Assembly (NCBI GenBank): GCA_903930535.1
Contig: CAIYYX010000159.1
Location: 1 to 33,834 of the forward strand
Direction of reading: 5' to 3'
DNA: 33,834 nt
Source of the DNA: an uncultured Sterolibacterium sp.
GTDB taxonomy: Bacteria > Pseudomonadota > Gammaproteobacteria > Burkholderiales > Rhodocyclaceae
Position 1 is the stretch's first letter. Every line of letters begins with the position of its first letter. The translations under genes and the position numbers were made by a program. Below, piece by piece: positions 18,205 through 29,979 of this stretch. Below the pieces are notes generated by a model, which saw nothing but the letters and a program-made list of their open reading frames with translations, was not told where the DNA came from and ran no database searches.

Positions 18205-19329
18205 TCAGGCCGCATCGGCCTGGGACGGAATTCGTGAAGCGTGCTCGCGCGCGACTTCGCTCAATGCTTCTCGCAGCAGATCGAGTCCAGCGCCGCTTCT
18301 TGCACTCAGACGAATGCGCGAAATTTTACCATATTCGTCGCGCTCGACTCCAGGTGCTGCTGCGGTGGCGTCTATCTTGTTCCAGATCAGGATCTGCGGC
18401 ACGCCGGCGGCGCCGATCTCGACCAGAACCTTGTTCACGGCATCCATCTGCTGGTCACGGTCTGGGCTGGCCGAGTCGACCACATGCAGCAGCAGATCCG
18501 CCCTGGCCGTCTCTTCCAGAGTGGCCTGGAAGGCCGCCACCAGCGAATGCGGCAGGTCGCGGATGAAACCGACGGTGTCGGAGATCACGATCTGGCCTGC
18601 CTCGGCCAGGAACAGCCGGCGCGAAGTGGTATCCAGGGTGGCGAAGAGTTGGTCGGCGGCGTAACTGCCCGCCTTGGTCAGGGCGTTGAACAGCGTCGAC
18701 TTACCGGCATTGGTGTAGCCGACCAGGGACACCGCGAGCATCTCGCGCTTCGCCCGCGCCCGGCGCTGCACGGCGCGCTGGCGTTCGAGCTGCTGCAGGC
18801 GCTCTTTCAACATGGCGACGCGCTTGCCGAGCAGTCTGCGGTCAGTTTCCAACTGGGTTTCGCCCGGACCGCGCAGGCCAATGCCGCCCTTCTGCCGCTC
18901 AAGGTGGGTCCAGCCGCGCACCAGGCGGGTGGACAAGCGCGCGAGTTGGGCCAGTTCGACCTGCAGTTTGCCCTCGTGGCTCTTGGCGCGCAGGGCAAAG
19001 ATGTCGAGGATCAACGCGGGGCGGTCTATGACGCGGCAACTCAAAACCTTTTCCAGGTTACGCTGCTGCGCGGCGGTAATTTCATGATTGAAAATCACCA
19101 GATCGGCTTCATGGAGCCTTGCAGCTTCAGCGATCTCCTGGACCTTGCCCTTGCCGGCAAAGGTGGCGGCATCCGGCGCCTGCCGCTTGCCCTGCACCAG
19201 GGCCTTTTTTCTGGCGCCGGCACCGGCGGCGAGCAGTTCGAATTCGGCCAGGCGCTCGGCATAGTCGCCGGCGCCGAAATCCAGTTGCACCAGGATTGCG
19301 TTTTCGCCGCTTTCAGGACGCTCGAACAT
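18205..19329 (-). CDS. hflX: GTPase HflX
   Basis: 374-residue ribosome-associated GTPase that splits stalled or stress-hibernating 70S ribosomes. The N-terminal HflX domain is followed by a coiled linker with the signature 'GGIGLRGPGETQLETDRR'. The G domain has G1 'GYTNAGKST', G3 'DTVGFIRDLP' and G4 'NKID'. The ATG at 19329 ('MFERPESGENAILVQ') matches the usual N terminus; an in-frame GTG eight codons upstream is possible. It begins 37 bases after hfq, the conserved arrangement. Confidence 0.95.
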   Translation of the reverse strand: MFERPESGENAILVQLDFGAGDYAERLAEFELLAAGAGARKKALVQGKRQAPDAATFAGKGKVQEIAEAARLHEADLVIFNHEITAAQQRNLEKVLSCRVIDRPALILDIFALRAKSHEGKLQVELAQLARLSTRLVRGWTHLERQKGGIGLRGPGETQLETDRRLLGKRVAMLKERLQQLERQRAVQRRARAKREMLAVSLVGYTNAGKSTLFNALTKAGSYAADQLFATLDTTSRRLFLAEAGQIVISDTVGFIRDLPHSLVAAFQATLEETARADLLLHVVDSASPDRDQQMDAVNKVLVEIGAAGVPQILIWNKIDATAAAPGVERDEYGKISRIRLSARSGAGLDLLREALSEVAREHASRIPSQADAA

Positions 19330-19366
19330 GCCTGTGGTCAGGAGGTGCCGCACTCCAATGAGGACA

Positions 19367-19603
19367 TCACTCCTCGCTGCTCTCCTGGGTGATGGACACC
19401 GGACGGGCCGGTACCACCGTCGAGATAGCGTGCTTGTAGACCATCTGCGTCACCGTGTTCTTGAGCAGAACCACGTATTGATCGAAGGAGTCGATATGGC
19501 CTTGCAGCTTGATGCCATTGACCAGATAGATCGAGACCGGAATATGCTCCTTGCGCAGGGTATTCAGGAACGGGTCTTGTAAGAGTTGCCCTTTATTGCT
19601 CAT
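19367..19603 (-). CDS. hfq: RNA chaperone Hfq
   Basis: 78-residue Sm-fold protein, a hexameric ring that binds small RNAs and mRNAs. The Sm1 motif spans '[20 protein letters not shown]' to '[10 protein letters not shown]', and Sm2 is '[13 protein letters not shown]'. Q8, D9 and F39/K56-region residues of the proximal face are present. The short acidic tail 'ITQESSEE' is typical of betaproteobacteria. A good Shine-Dalgarno (AGAGGATC) precedes the ATG. The 104-base gap to der is the largest inside the gene string and is where a separate hfq promoter would lie; I see no convincing -35/-10 pair there. Confidence 0.98.
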   Translation of the reverse strand: MSNKGQLLQDPFLNTLRKEHIPVSIYLVNGIKLQGHIDSFDQYVVLLKNTVTQMVYKHAISTVVPARPVSITQESSEE

Positions 19604-19707
19604 GTTGATCCTCTATTCTGGTTCTTGAAAGACTAATGTAAAACATTTTCGCAGCCTACACCAGAAGGTCATTTTTTGACACTGGCATTTTTCCGCAACG
19701 CTTTGCC

Positions 19708-21030
19708 TCATTCCTTGGCAAAAGGGTTCTTGGAGGTCTTGAACTGGACGCGCAAGGGCGTTCCCTGCAACTGAAACTGCTCCATGAAGGTCCGCTCCAG
19801 GTAGCGCCGGTATGAGTCCGGCACATACTCCAGGGCATTGCCGTGGATCACGATGATGGGCGGATTGCTGCCACCCTGATGGGCGTATCTCAACTTCGGT
19901 CGGGTAGCGCCATGGCGCGGCGGCTCCTGCTTGGCGACCGCGTCCTGCAGCGCGCGCGTCAGTTGCGGCGTCGGCAGCTTGGTCATGGCTGCGGCCCAGG
20001 CCTTATCGACCGAGGCCATTAGCCCATTCACTCCCTCGCCCTTCAACGCCGAAATAAAATGGGTGCGGGCAAAGCCCATGAAGTTCAGCTTGCGCTCGAT
20101 GTCCTGCTTGATTTGGCTTCTGCGGTATTCGTCGACCGCATCCCATTTATTGACCGCCAGCACCAGGGCCCTGCCGGCCTCAATGGCGAAACCGGCGATA
20201 TGTGCATCCTGGTCAGAAATTTCCTGGCTGGCGTCCACCATCAGCACCACCACATTGCACTCTTCAACCGCCTGCAGGGTCTTGATCACCGAGAATTTCT
20301 CTATCGTCTCGAACACCTTGCCGCGACGGCGCAGGCCGGCCGTATCGATGAGGGTATAGGCCTTGCCGTTGCGCTCGAAGGGGACTTCGATGGCGTCCCG
20401 CGTCGTGCCCGGCATGTCGAAGGCGATGACGCGCTCCTCGCCCAGCAAGGTATTGATGAGCGTGCTTTTCCCAACGTTGGGCCGTCCGGCCACCGCGACC
20501 CGCGGACCGCCGCCTTCCTCCCTGTCCTCGGGTGACTCCGGAAAGGGTGAAAGCGCTTCCTCCACCAGTTCGCGAACCCCTTCGCCGTGCGCCGACGAAA
20601 TCACCAGCGGCTCTCCGCAGCCCAGTTCGTGGAATTCCGCGGCGAACACCGCGCGATTGACGCCCTCGCCCTTGTTCACCACCAGCAGGAGCGGCCGACC
20701 GCTTTTCCTCAGGCGGTCGGCGATGACTTTGTCCTGGGGCGTGACGCCGGCGCGGCCGTCGACAACGAACAGCAGCATGTCGGCCTCGGCGATCGCGGCC
20801 TCTGCCTGGCGCGCCATCTCGTGCATGATGCCGTCCTTCGCCAACGGCTCGAAGCCGCCGGTATCGACGACCAGATAGGGTCTGTCTCCCTGGCGGCCGT
20901 GGCCGTAATGACGGTCGCGCGTCAGCCCCGGAATGTCTGCGACCAGGGCATCACGCGTCTTGGTGAGGCGGTTGAATAGCGTCGACTTGCCGACGTTGGG
21001 ACGCCCGACGATGACCAGGGTGGGCTTCAA
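19708..21030 (-). CDS. der: Ribosome assembly GTPase Der (EngA), TTG start
   Basis: 440-residue protein with two tandem G domains and a C-terminal KH-like domain, needed for 50S subunit assembly. First domain: '[14 protein letters not shown]' near the N terminus, 'DTGGFEP', 'NKGEG'. Second domain: '[15 protein letters not shown]', '[10 protein letters not shown]', '[11 protein letters not shown]'. The KH-like end has '[14 protein letters not shown]'. Homology begins at '(M)[11 protein letters not shown]', where the codon is TTG (21028-21030). The frame continues 87 codons upstream, but only through bamB in another frame, so TTG is taken as the start. The start lies 17 bases after the bamB stop; the Shine-Dalgarno is weak. 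Confidence 0.95.
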   Translation of the reverse strand: MKPTLVIVGRPNVGKSTLFNRLTKTRDALVADIPGLTRDRHYGHGRQGDRPYLVVDTGGFEPLAKDGIMHEMARQAEAAIAEADMLLFVVDGRAGVTPQDKVIADRLRKSGRPLLLVVNKGEGVNRAVFAAEFHELGCGEPLVISSAHGEGVRELVEEALSPFPESPEDREEGGGPRVAVAGRPNVGKSTLINTLLGEERVIAFDMPGTTRDAIEVPFERNGKAYTLIDTAGLRRRGKVFETIEKFSVIKTLQAVEECNVVVLMVDASQEISDQDAHIAGFAIEAGRALVLAVNKWDAVDEYRRSQIKQDIERKLNFMGFARTHFISALKGEGVNGLMASVDKAWAAAMTKLPTPQLTRALQDAVAKQEPPRHGATRPKLRYAHQGGSNPPIIVIHGNALEYVPDSYRRYLERTFMEQFQLQGTPLRVQFKTSKNPFAKE

Positions 21031-21047
21031 GGCGTTTCTTTCTGTGA

Positions 21048-22235
21048 TTACCGCGACGACAGCGAGTACACGCCGCCGTTTCTCGTCTGCACGAGGAAGT
21101 TCGTACCCCGGGTACCGATACGCTGAGGCTCGGCACTGACGGCGCTGCCGTCCGTGGTGAAACGCGCGGCAAAGGCGCCGTCTTCCTTCTTCAGCAAATG
21201 CACAATGCCCAGGGAGTCCGCCACGGCAACAAAGCTGCCCAGTGCGACGGGGCGCGACAGGCCGCGCATGGAGAGCTTGTCCTGCTTCCACAGGCTAGCG
21301 CCATTGGCACGGTCCAGCGCGTGCAGTACGCCCTTCTCGTCGCTGACATAGACGCTCTTCGCATCCATGTCGACGCCGGCGCTACTGGACATGTCGCGTG
21401 CCCAGGTCTGATTTCCATTAATCATGTCAAAGCAGGCGACACGTCCCTGGTAAGCTACGGCGCACACCTCGCGACCATCGATAACAGGGGAACTGGTGAT
21501 GTCCGCGACGCGCTCGAGTTCCGTAGCACCCTTGGGCTGTGCCACGGTGACCTCCCACAGCGCTGCGCCGTTTGCCGCGGCCACCGCCACCAGTTTGCCG
21601 CCTGGAAACCCCGCCAGTACGGCTCTGCCTGCCAGCACGACACCGACGTTGCTGCGCAGGGAGAGTGCCGGAGTGCTGCGCTGGTATACCCAGCGCCGCT
21701 TGCCATCCACTGCCTCGAAGCCGAACAGGCGTGAGTCTCCGCTTCTCACGACCACCAGGCCATCGCCCACCGCCGGCGCCGCCAGCACTTCTGAGCTTAC
21801 CTGTGCCTTCCATGCCTCGCGACCCGTTTCCGCATCGAATGCCAGAACCGCGCCCTTGGGTGTGCCGACCACGACCAGCTTGTCGTCAGCTCCGACACCT
21901 CCGGAAACCACCTGTCCGGCACTGATGCGCCAGACCTGGCGGCCGTCATCGAAGCGCGCCAGCGTGCCGTCGCGGGCGACTGCATAGACGCGGGTCCCGA
22001 CCACCGCGGGGGTGAACACCGATTCGCCGCTCGCCCCGACGCTCGCCTGCCAATTCGCCGCCAGCTGTGCCGTGGCAGTGACGGGGGTCAGCTCCGGAAT
22101 CTTGACCTTGCTGGAACTGGAGAAGGGATTGAGCATGTCGACGGCCGAATTGACCGTCTGGCCGACCGATGCGCAGCCGCTCACCAGGACGGCCAGGAGA
22201 ATCGCCGGCATGCGACTGCGCCTTGCGCGGATCAC
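21048..22235 (-). CDS. bamB: Outer membrane assembly lipoprotein BamB
   Basis: 395-residue lipoprotein of the BAM complex that assists insertion of beta-barrel proteins. The signal peptide ends with a lipobox, VSGC, placing the lipidated Cys at about residue 21. The rest is a repeated eight-bladed beta-propeller (PQQ-like) pattern with recurring 'GxxxWxxxV' blades such as '[15 protein letters not shown]' and '[12 protein letters not shown]'. The start is GTG (22233-22235), which overlaps the yfgM stop as GTGA, suggesting translational coupling. An ATG lies 8 codons in. The yfgM-bamB-der order is conserved in beta- and gammaproteobacteria. Confidence 0.95.
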   Translation of the reverse strand: MIRARRSRMPAILLAVLVSGCASVGQTVNSAVDMLNPFSSSSKVKIPELTPVTATAQLAANWQASVGASGESVFTPAVVGTRVYAVARDGTLARFDDGRQVWRISAGQVVSGGVGADDKLVVVGTPKGAVLAFDAETGREAWKAQVSSEVLAAPAVGDGLVVVRSGDSRLFGFEAVDGKRRWVYQRSTPALSLRSNVGVVLAGRAVLAGFPGGKLVAVAAANGAALWEVTVAQPKGATELERVADITSSPVIDGREVCAVAYQGRVACFDMINGNQTWARDMSSSAGVDMDAKSVYVSDEKGVLHALDRANGASLWKQDKLSMRGLSRPVALGSFVAVADSLGIVHLLKKEDGAFAARFTTDGSAVSAEPQRIGTRGTNFLVQTRNGGVYSLSSR

Positions 22236-22883
22236 GACCTGCCCCCGGTGGACTCGAGCTTGATCTGCAGCACTTCGCGATAGGGTCCGCTGCGCTGCGA
22301 AGAGTCGCCCTTTTCAGCAGGTGCGAGCTTGGCCAGCGCTGCCTCATAGGCGGCCTTCGCCTCGGCCTTCTTGCCCTGGGCGGCAAGGATATCGCCCCTC
22401 CCCTCGGCAAAGAGCGCCGCGAATGGGGCAGTGGGTTCCACGGTCAACTGCTTCAGGGCTTCATCATAGGACTTCTCGTCAAGCAGCACCACGGCCAGGC
22501 GCAGCCGTGCCAGATCGCGCTGCTCGGGGTCGCGGGCTTGCTCGGCTGCCCAGGCATATTGCAGCTTGGCCGTCTTCAGGTCGCCGGTCTCGAACTGCAC
22601 CTTGGCCGAGAGCAAGGCTGCGAGCCCTGCATAGCGGGTGCCGGAAAATTTGTCTATCAGTTCGCCGGCCGCTTCGCGCGAGCGCTTGGCGTCATGGGCC
22701 GCTGCCGCCTGTTGCAACGTGCCATACACTGCCGCGGCCTGCGCCGTCTGACTGCGCTGCCACCAGTTCCAGGTTTGCCAGCCGGCCACGCCGAGGGCGA
22801 GGGCAACGACAATTGCCGTCACCAGGTTGCCGTACTGCTTCCACCAGGTCTTCAGCTCGTCTATCTGTTCCTGTTCTTCAAGG

Positions 22884-22897
<14 letters not shown>
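22232..22897 (-). CDS. yfgM: YfgM-like tetratricopeptide membrane protein
   Basis: 221 residues from '[19 protein letters not shown]'. A short cytoplasmic N terminus and one membrane helix ('[19 protein letters not shown]', about 26-44) precede a periplasmic domain of TPR-like helices rich in Ala. YfgM in E. coli binds the SecYEG-linked chaperone PpiD and contributes to periplasmic protein handling. The ATG lies inside the 3' end of hisS (14-base overlap) and has an AGAGGAAG Shine-Dalgarno within hisS; upstream in-frame codons to 22960 are not part of the family N terminus. Confidence 0.92.
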
Positions 22898-24175
<1,278 letters not shown>

Positions 24176-24179
<4 letters not shown>

Positions 24180-25426
24180 ACTCTCTTCTGGTATTTCCGT
24201 GCGACATAGTCATCGATGATGGCGCGGAACTCCCGGGCGATGTTCTCGCCCTTCAGGGTGACGCTGCGCTGGCCATCGACATACACCGGCGCCACCGGCG
24301 TCTCCCCTGTGCCAGGCAGGCTGATGCCGATGTTGGCGTGCTTACTCTCGCCCGGACCATTGACCACGCAGCCCATCACCGCCAGGCTCATATTCTCGAC
24401 GCCGACGCGGAGCAGACGCCAGGCAGGCATCTGCTCGCGCACATAGGACTGGATGTCCTGCGCCAGTTCCTGGAAAACGGTGCTGCTGGTGCGCCCGCAT
24501 CCCGGGCAGGCGGCCACGAGCGGCGTGAAGGCGCGCAGACCCATGGTCTGCAGGATTTCCTGGGCGACGATGACCTCGCGACTGCGGTCACCGTTAGGCT
24601 CAGGTGTCAGGGACACGCGTATGGTGTCGCCAATGCCTTCCTGGAGCATCACGGCCAGGGCGGCGGTCGAGGCAACGATGCCCTTGGATCCCATCCCCGC
24701 CTCGGTCAGGCCCAGATGCAGGGGATAGTCGCTGCGCTCCGCCAGGTCGCGGTAGATGCCTATCAGATCCTGCACGCCGGAGACCTTGCAGGAGAGCACG
24801 ATGCGATTGCCTGCCAGTCCGAGTTCCTCGGCCTTTGCCGCACTCTCCAGAGACGAGCTAATCATCGCCTCGCGCATGAGCTCCGCTGCATCCAGGGGAT
24901 GCGGCCGCCCGGCGTTCTCGTCCATGATGCGGGCAAGCAGTTCCTGGTCGAGGCTGCCCCAGTTCACCCCTATCCGCACCGGCTTGTCGTATTTGCAGGC
25001 AATCTCTATCAGGCGGGCGAACTGATCGTCGCGCTTTTTGCCCTTGCCCACATTGCCCGGATTGATGCGCAGTTTGTCGAGCGCCTCTGCGCAAGAGGGC
25101 TCCTCTTCGAGCAGCTTGTGGCCATTGAAATGAAAGTCGCCGACCAGCGGCACTCGCAGATCCATTTTCAGGAGTTGCTCGCGTATCCTGGGTACCGCCG
25201 CTGCCGCCTCGCGGGTATTCACCGTGATACGGACGATCTCGGAGCCGGCGCGGAAAAGTTGCGCCACTTGCAGCGCGGTCGCGATCGCATCGGCGGTGTC
25301 GGTGTTGGTCATCGATTGCACGACCACCGGCGCGCCGCCGCCTATGGCCACACCTGCCACCATGACTCGACGAGTATTCCGGCGCGCAAGCGGGCCGGGA
25401 AGAATAGCCCGATCCAGAGGGTTCAT
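24176..25426 (-). CDS. ispG: 4-hydroxy-3-methylbut-2-enyl diphosphate synthase IspG
   Basis: 416-residue [4Fe-4S] enzyme of the MEP isoprenoid pathway that converts MEcPP to HMBPP. The N-terminal TIM-barrel has '[13 protein letters not shown]', '[12 protein letters not shown]' and '[10 protein letters not shown]'. The C-terminal cluster domain has '[10 protein letters not shown]' and '[12 protein letters not shown]', which supply the three Cys ligands. The length of a little over 410 residues matches the proteobacterial type. It is coupled to the upstream rodZ-like gene by an ATGA overlap and to hisS by another. Confidence 0.97.
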
Positions 25427-26208
25427 TCCAGTGTGAGCCTTGCCACTTCGACCTTGGTGTAAGGCTCCAAGTCGATCGACTTCTCCCCGTATTGCAGTTG
25501 GACATGCGCCGCATTGCCGATGACCAGGTCGAAGGGGGGCTTGCCGCTGACCACTTGCCGCGAGCCGGCCAAATTGTTCTGGGCGAAGATGACTTTCTGC
25601 GTGGCATCCTTGACCTCGACCCAGGCCTTGTCTTCGAAGGCGAAGAACAACTGGCGGTTATCGGCGGAGGACGGCGTTGCCGTCTCGGCAGGCTGCTCGA
25701 TGCGCACGGCGGGAAGAGGAACCTGACCAGTATTCGCCTGCCCTGACTTTTGCTTATCCGCACTGCCTGGCCAGCCAAAATAGCTGGCGGCGGCGACGGC
25801 GACGGCGGCCAGCGCGAGCAGAAGTGCCAGAAGCGGCAGGCGGCTCTTCAACTCGCCCGGCAGCGGCAGTTCGGCGCCGGTATCCTGCGGCGCATGGATC
25901 TCGCTATCTGCCGCCAACTTCTGCTGCACCAGCATTGCCAGCAGGGGCTCAGCCTCGATCCGCAGCAGCTTGGCGTAGCTCCTGATGAGGCCGCGCACAA
26001 AGGTATTGCCCGGAAGTTTGTCGAAATCGTCGCGCTCGAGCGCATCGATCTGACGCGAACCGAACTTGATTGCCTGCGTCACATCGGCGATCGAAAGCCC
26101 GCGCGACTCGCGTGCCAGACGCAGACAGCGCCCAGGCGAGAGTTCCTGCTCGGCAACCGTCTCCAACACGGTATCCAGGGTCTGTTGTCCTTCCGGCAAG
26201 TCATTCAC
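25423..26208 (-). CDS. rodZ: RodZ-like cytoskeletal protein (HTH_25 plus DUF4115)
   Basis: 261 residues. A cytoplasmic Cro-like helix-turn-helix (about 25-95, '[22 protein letters not shown]') is followed by a linker, one membrane helix (about 121-143, '[21 protein letters not shown]') and a periplasmic DUF4115 domain ('[20 protein letters not shown]'). RodZ links MreB to cell-wall elongation. This version is shorter than E. coli RodZ (about 337), mainly in the linker. The start is GTG (26206-26208), overlapping the pilF stop as GTGA. The position between pilF and ispG is conserved. Confidence 0.92.
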   Translation of the reverse strand: MNDLPEGQQTLDTVLETVAEQELSPGRCLRLARESRGLSIADVTQAIKFGSRQIDALERDDFDKLPGNTFVRGLIRSYAKLLRIEAEPLLAMLVQQKLAADSEIHAPQDTGAELPLPGELKSRLPLLALLLALAAVAVAAASYFGWPGSADKQKSGQANTGQVPLPAVRIEQPAETATPSSADNRQLFFAFEDKAWVEVKDATQKVIFAQNNLAGSRQVVSGKPPFDLVIGNAAHVQLQYGEKSIDLEPYTKVEVARLTLE

Positions 26209-26978
26209 TCGTACTGTCCCTGCATCAAGCGCTGCAACTCGGGGGTGCCCGGAAACCTTCGTCGCAGTTGCGAAGAATATCGGGCTTCGGCCTCGCGATC
26301 ACCCAGCTTTCTTTCGACGCGCGCCGCTAGCCAGAGCGTATCCGAGGTGGGCTCGACCAGTTTGTGCAACTCGGTGAGGCGCTGCCTCGCCGCAGCCAAC
26401 CGATTCTGGCGGTATGCGATATCGGCCAGGAAATAGATTGCCCGGTCGTTGCGGTTGTCGGCGCGCAAGGCGTTGAGAAAATATTCCTCCGCGGCCTTGT
26501 CGTCCTTGATCCTCAGCGAGCAAATACCGGCATTGGCATAAGTCATGGTCGGTGTGGCGTAAAGCGGGCTCTTGAGGGCGTTCTGGAAATATTGCAGAGA
26601 GCGCCGCTCGCGCGCGGTCTGGCAGAGGAACCAGCCAAAACTGTTGTTTATTTCCGGGTCGGCCGGTGCCAGGCGCAGCGCGCGTTCGAAACTTGCCTCG
26701 GCCAGACTGGCTTCCTGCAGTTGCATGTGCACCAGGCCCATCAGATTGTGTGCCGGCGCATAATTCGCATCGGCAGAAAGGGCGATTCTGGCCTCTTCGA
26801 GAGCCACGCTCAAGTTTCCTCTGACCAGGTAGAGGGAGCCGAGTTCCGTATGCACCTTGGCGCGCTGGCTGGCATCGTTGCTTGTCTGCTGTTGCGATAC
26901 CGGCTCTTCCGGATGCTGAGCGACACCTGCACAAGCGGCAAGAAGGAAAACTGCGGCGAGTATGACTATGCGGCTCAC
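26205..26978 (-). CDS. pilF: Type IV pilus biogenesis lipoprotein PilF/PilW
   Basis: 257-residue TPR lipoprotein, the pilotin that carries secretin PilQ to the outer membrane. The signal peptide '[16 protein letters not shown]' has the lipobox LAAC with the lipidated Cys at residue 16. TPR motifs follow, for example '[19 protein letters not shown]' and '[19 protein letters not shown]'. The start is GTG, overlapping the rlmN stop as GTGA. Other pilus genes are not in the window; the location after rlmN is the usual one. Confidence 0.94.
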   Translation of the reverse strand: MSRIVILAAVFLLAACAGVAQHPEEPVSQQQTSNDASQRAKVHTELGSLYLVRGNLSVALEEARIALSADANYAPAHNLMGLVHMQLQEASLAEASFERALRLAPADPEINNSFGWFLCQTARERRSLQYFQNALKSPLYATPTMTYANAGICSLRIKDDKAAEEYFLNALRADNRNDRAIYFLADIAYRQNRLAAARQRLTELHKLVEPTSDTLWLAARVERKLGDREAEARYSSQLRRRFPGTPELQRLMQGQYE

Positions 26979-28066
26979 AGTGCTCTCGCCACGACGGGAA
27001 TGGCCCTTAACGTGCGCAGCGATCTATCCTTCACCTGGCCTGCGAGCTGACCGCAGGCGGCATCGATGTCGTCACCGCGGGTCTTGCGCGTGGTCGTGAC
27101 GATGCCGGCGCCCATCAGGATTTCTGCAAAGCGGCGTATGCGCTCTGGCTTGGAGCAGAGAAAGCCGGAGTTCGGGAAGGGATTGAAGGGGATCAGATTG
27201 AACTTGCAAGGCACGTCGCGGGTAAGTCTGAGAAGTTCGCGGGCATCGCCATCGTGATCATTCACCCCGTCCAGCATCACGTATTCGAAAGTGACGAAAT
27301 CGCGCGGCGCCGCTTCCAGATAACGGCGGCAGGCGGCCATCAGTTCTGCCAGCGGATACTTGCGGTTGATCGGCACCAGCCGGTCGCGCAGCTGATCGTT
27401 GGGGGCATGCAGGGACACCGCCAGCGCCACCGGGCACTCTTCGGCGAGGCGATCCATCGCCGGAACCAGCCCCGAGGTGGACAAGGTCACACGCCGGCGC
27501 GACAGGCCGTAGGCATTGTCGTCCAGCATCAGGCGCAAGGCCGTGATGACGTTATCCACGTTGGCAAGCGGCTCGCCCATGCCCATCAGCACGACATTGC
27601 TGATGATGCGCTCATTCTTCGGATCGAAGCCCAAAGCCTTGTTGGCCTGCCACAGTTGGCCGATGATCTCTGCCACCGTCAGGTTGCGGTTGAAGCCCTG
27701 CTTGCCGGTAGAGCAGAAGGCGCAGTCCAGCGCGCAACCGGCCTGGGTGGAAATGCACAAGGTGCCGCGGTTATCCTCCGGTATGAACACCGTCTCGACC
27801 GCATTGCCGCTTCCAACATCGAACAGGAACTTGCGCGTGCCGTCATCTGAGAGCTTGTCGCTGACCAGCGTTGGCGGCACCACGCAGGCCAGGGTGGCAA
27901 GCTTCTCGCGCATACTCTTGGCGACGTCGGTCATCTGCGCGAAATCGCCCTCCCCGGAACGATGCAGCCAGCGCAGCACCTGCCTGGCACGAAACGGCTT
28001 CTCGCCCAAGTGGGCGAAGAAGTCGGTCAGGCCGGCAGCATCGAGATCGAGGAGATTGACGGTCAT
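26975..28066 (-). CDS. rlmN: Dual-specificity RNA methyltransferase RlmN
   Basis: 363-residue radical SAM enzyme that makes m2A2503 in 23S rRNA and m2A37 in some tRNAs. The cluster cysteines are C111, C115 and C118 in '[15 protein letters not shown]'. The SAM-binding '[11 protein letters not shown]' follows, and the catalytic Cys near the end lies in '[12 protein letters not shown]'. The ATG overlaps the ndk stop as TAATG. The ndk-rlmN-pilF order is conserved in beta- and gammaproteobacteria. Confidence 0.97.
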   Translation of the reverse strand: MTVNLLDLDAAGLTDFFAHLGEKPFRARQVLRWLHRSGEGDFAQMTDVAKSMREKLATLACVVPPTLVSDKLSDDGTRKFLFDVGSGNAVETVFIPEDNRGTLCISTQAGCALDCAFCSTGKQGFNRNLTVAEIIGQLWQANKALGFDPKNERIISNVVLMGMGEPLANVDNVITALRLMLDDNAYGLSRRRVTLSTSGLVPAMDRLAEECPVALAVSLHAPNDQLRDRLVPINRKYPLAELMAACRRYLEAAPRDFVTFEYVMLDGVNDHDGDARELLRLTRDVPCKFNLIPFNPFPNSGFLCSKPERIRRFAEILMGAGIVTTTRKTRGDDIDAACGQLAGQVKDRSLRTLRAIPVVARAL

Positions 28067-28491
28067 TAACGCGAATAAATATTGAGCGCCGGGAAGAAAT
28101 AGGCGATCTCGATCGCAGCGGTCTCGGGCGCATCGGAGCCATGCACGGCATTGGCATCGATGCTGTCGGCGAAGTCTGCGCGTATGGTGCCGGCCGCGGC
28201 CTTCTTCGGATCAGTTGCGCCCATCAGTTCGCGATTCTTGGCGATGGCATCATCGCCTTCCAGTACCTGCGCCATCACCGGTCCTGAGATCATGAACTCG
28301 ACCAGGTCCTTGAAGAAAGGGCGATCACGGTGCACGGCATAGAAGCCTTCGGCTTCCCTGCGCGACAAATGCAGCATGCGGGAGGCGATGATCTTGAGAC
28401 CATTGGTCTCAAAACGTGAATAAATCTTGCCGATGACATTCTTGGCCACGGCATCGGGTTTGATCATGGAAAAGGTACGTTCTACAGCCAT
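28066..28491 (-). CDS. ndk: Nucleoside diphosphate kinase
   Basis: 141-residue enzyme transferring the gamma phosphate from ATP to NDPs. The signature '[10 protein letters not shown]' contains the phosphorylated His117, and 'SMIKPDAV' is the conserved N-terminal nucleotide-binding strand. Shine-Dalgarno GGAGA precedes the ATG. It is the first gene of the long minus-strand string ending at purA, and the 200-base region before it must contain the promoter. Confidence 0.98.
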   Translation of the reverse strand: MAVERTFSMIKPDAVAKNVIGKIYSRFETNGLKIIASRMLHLSRREAEGFYAVHRDRPFFKDLVEFMISGPVMAQVLEGDDAIAKNRELMGATDPKKAAAGTIRADFADSIDANAVHGSDAPETAAIEIAYFFPALNIYSR

Positions 28492-28695
28492 CCTGTTTCT
28501 CCAAAAAAGGTAATGCTCGAAAAATATTCGTCAGAATTGGGTAACTGCGCATTTTATCTCAATTTTCGCCGGTGCTCCCGCGATTTTCGGGGCGGCGAGG
28601 GCTCGGGCGAGTCTGAGCAGATGCCGATGCGAAAGGAAAAACGGCGCGCGACGGTTACCCGTCGCGCGCCGGACTTGTCCAGGCTAACAGCCTCG
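28492..28695. other. Intergenic region between the TRAP operon and ndk
   Basis: About 200 bases without a gene. It contains the TRAP operon terminator (28643-28670) and, on the ndk side, AT-rich sequence that includes a TAAAAT on the minus strand upstream of ndk. No matching -35 hexamer at 16-18 bases is convincing, so I do not call a specific promoter. Confidence 0.5.
28643..28670 (-). terminator. Rho-independent terminator of the dctPQM operon
   Basis: A 12-bp GC-rich stem (GGCGCGCGACGG with its complement) with a 4-base loop is followed on the minus strand by GTTTTTCC. It lies 25 bases past the dctM stop. The T-run is only on the minus-strand side, so it acts on dctPQM transcripts. Confidence 0.9.
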
Positions 28696-29979
28696 CTACA
28701 TCATGCCCAGCGCCCTGGGCAGCCATAGCGTCATGGGCGGCCAGTAGGTGACCAGCACCAGGAATCCCAGCATGGTCAAAAGCCACGGCCAGACGGCGAT
28801 CGTCAGTTCGGTGATGCCCATCTTGGTGATGCCGCTGGCCACATAGAGGTTAAGGCCCACCGGCGGATGGCACATGCCCACCTCCATATTCACCGTGATC
28901 AGGATGCCGAAATGAATCGGGTCTATGCCCAGTTTCATCGCCACCGGGAACAGGATGGGCGCCATGATCAGCACGATGGAAGACGGTTCCATGACGTTGC
29001 CTGCCAACAGCAGCAGGATGTTTACCACCAGCAGGAAGGCCACAGGGCCGAAGCCCTGGCCTATCATCCAGTCGGCCATCGCCTGCGGGATCTGCTCTGA
29101 GGTAATCAGGAAGGAGAACATCACAGCGTTGGTGATGATGTAGAGCAGCATCGCGCTCATATTGGCCGAGTCGAGCAGCACCTTGGGCACCTTCTTCATG
29201 TCCATGTCTTTGTACACGAACACCGCGACAATGAAGGCATAGACAGCGGCCATCGCCGCCGCCTCGGTCGGCGTGAAAATCCCCGAATAGATGCCGCCCA
29301 TGACCACCACGATCAAGAATAGGCCCCAGGCGGATTTTCTCAAGGCAGCCCAGCGCTCACGCCAGGAGGCCTTGGGCTGTCGCGGATAGCCATTCTTCCA
29401 GGCGCGGTAGAAGGTGGTTGCGCCCAAGAGCGTCGCCAGGACCAGGCCCGGCACGACGCCGGCCATGAACAGCGCGCCGACCGAGGTGCTGGTCGACACC
29501 GCATACATCACCATCACGATGGAGGGCGGAATCAGGATGCCCAGCGCACCCGAGGTGGTGATGACGCCGGCGCCGAAACTCTTGGGAAAGCCTGCCTTGA
29601 CCATCGCCGGCAGGAGGATGGAGCCGATCGCCACCACGGTCGCCGGACTGGAACCGGAAATTGCCGCGAACCGCGCGCAGGCCACCACGCCGGAAAGACC
29701 GAGGCCGCCGGGCAGGTGGCCAACCATGGACGTGGCGAAGTTGATCATGCGCCGCGCCACGCCGCCGTGGGTGAGGAAGTTGCCGGCGAGAATGAAGAAG
29801 GGGATGGCCATGATCTCGAACTTCTCGATGCCGGTGAACAGCTTCAGCGCCACCGACTCGATGGGCACGGTCGTCATGGTAAACAGGAAGGTCAGCACCG
29901 TCAGGCCGAGCGAGATCGAGATCGGCATGCCGGTGAGCATCAGTGCGAACAGCATCACGAAAATGATGGTGGCGTTCAT
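28696..29979 (-). CDS. dctM: TRAP transporter large permease DctM
   Basis: 427-residue membrane protein with about 12 hydrophobic segments, the ion-coupled translocation subunit of a TRAP uptake system. Family motifs include 'AIPFFILAGNFLTHGGVARRM', 'SGSSPATVVAIGSILLPAM', 'GALGILIPPSIVMVMY' and 'GIFTPTEAAAMAAVYA'. The ATG overlaps the dctQ stop as ATGA. It is the last gene of the dctP-dctQ-dctM operon. Confidence 0.95.
   Translation of the reverse strand: MNATIIFVMLFALMLTGMPISISLGLTVLTFLFTMTTVPIESVALKLFTGIEKFEIMAIPFFILAGNFLTHGGVARRMINFATSMVGHLPGGLGLSGVVACARFAAISGSSPATVVAIGSILLPAMVKAGFPKSFGAGVITTSGALGILIPPSIVMVMYAVSTSTSVGALFMAGVVPGLVLATLLGATTFYRAWKNGYPRQPKASWRERWAALRKSAWGLFLIVVVMGGIYSGIFTPTEAAAMAAVYAFIVAVFVYKDMDMKKVPKVLLDSANMSAMLLYIITNAVMFSFLITSEQIPQAMADWMIGQGFGPVAFLLVVNILLLLAGNVMEPSSIVLIMAPILFPVAMKLGIDPIHFGILITVNMEVGMCHPPVGLNLYVASGITKMGITELTIAVWPWLLTMLGFLVLVTYWPPMTLWLPRALGMM

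Noticed and set aside
19604..19707. Possible hfq promoter or small RNA in the der-hfq gap
   Set aside because: TTTACA with CAGAAT at 16 bases would place the transcription start on the ribosome-binding site; no other hexamer pair or terminator is convincing.
21031..21291. Upstream extension of der by 87 codons
   Set aside because: This part is bamB in another frame; Der homology starts exactly at the TTG at 21030.
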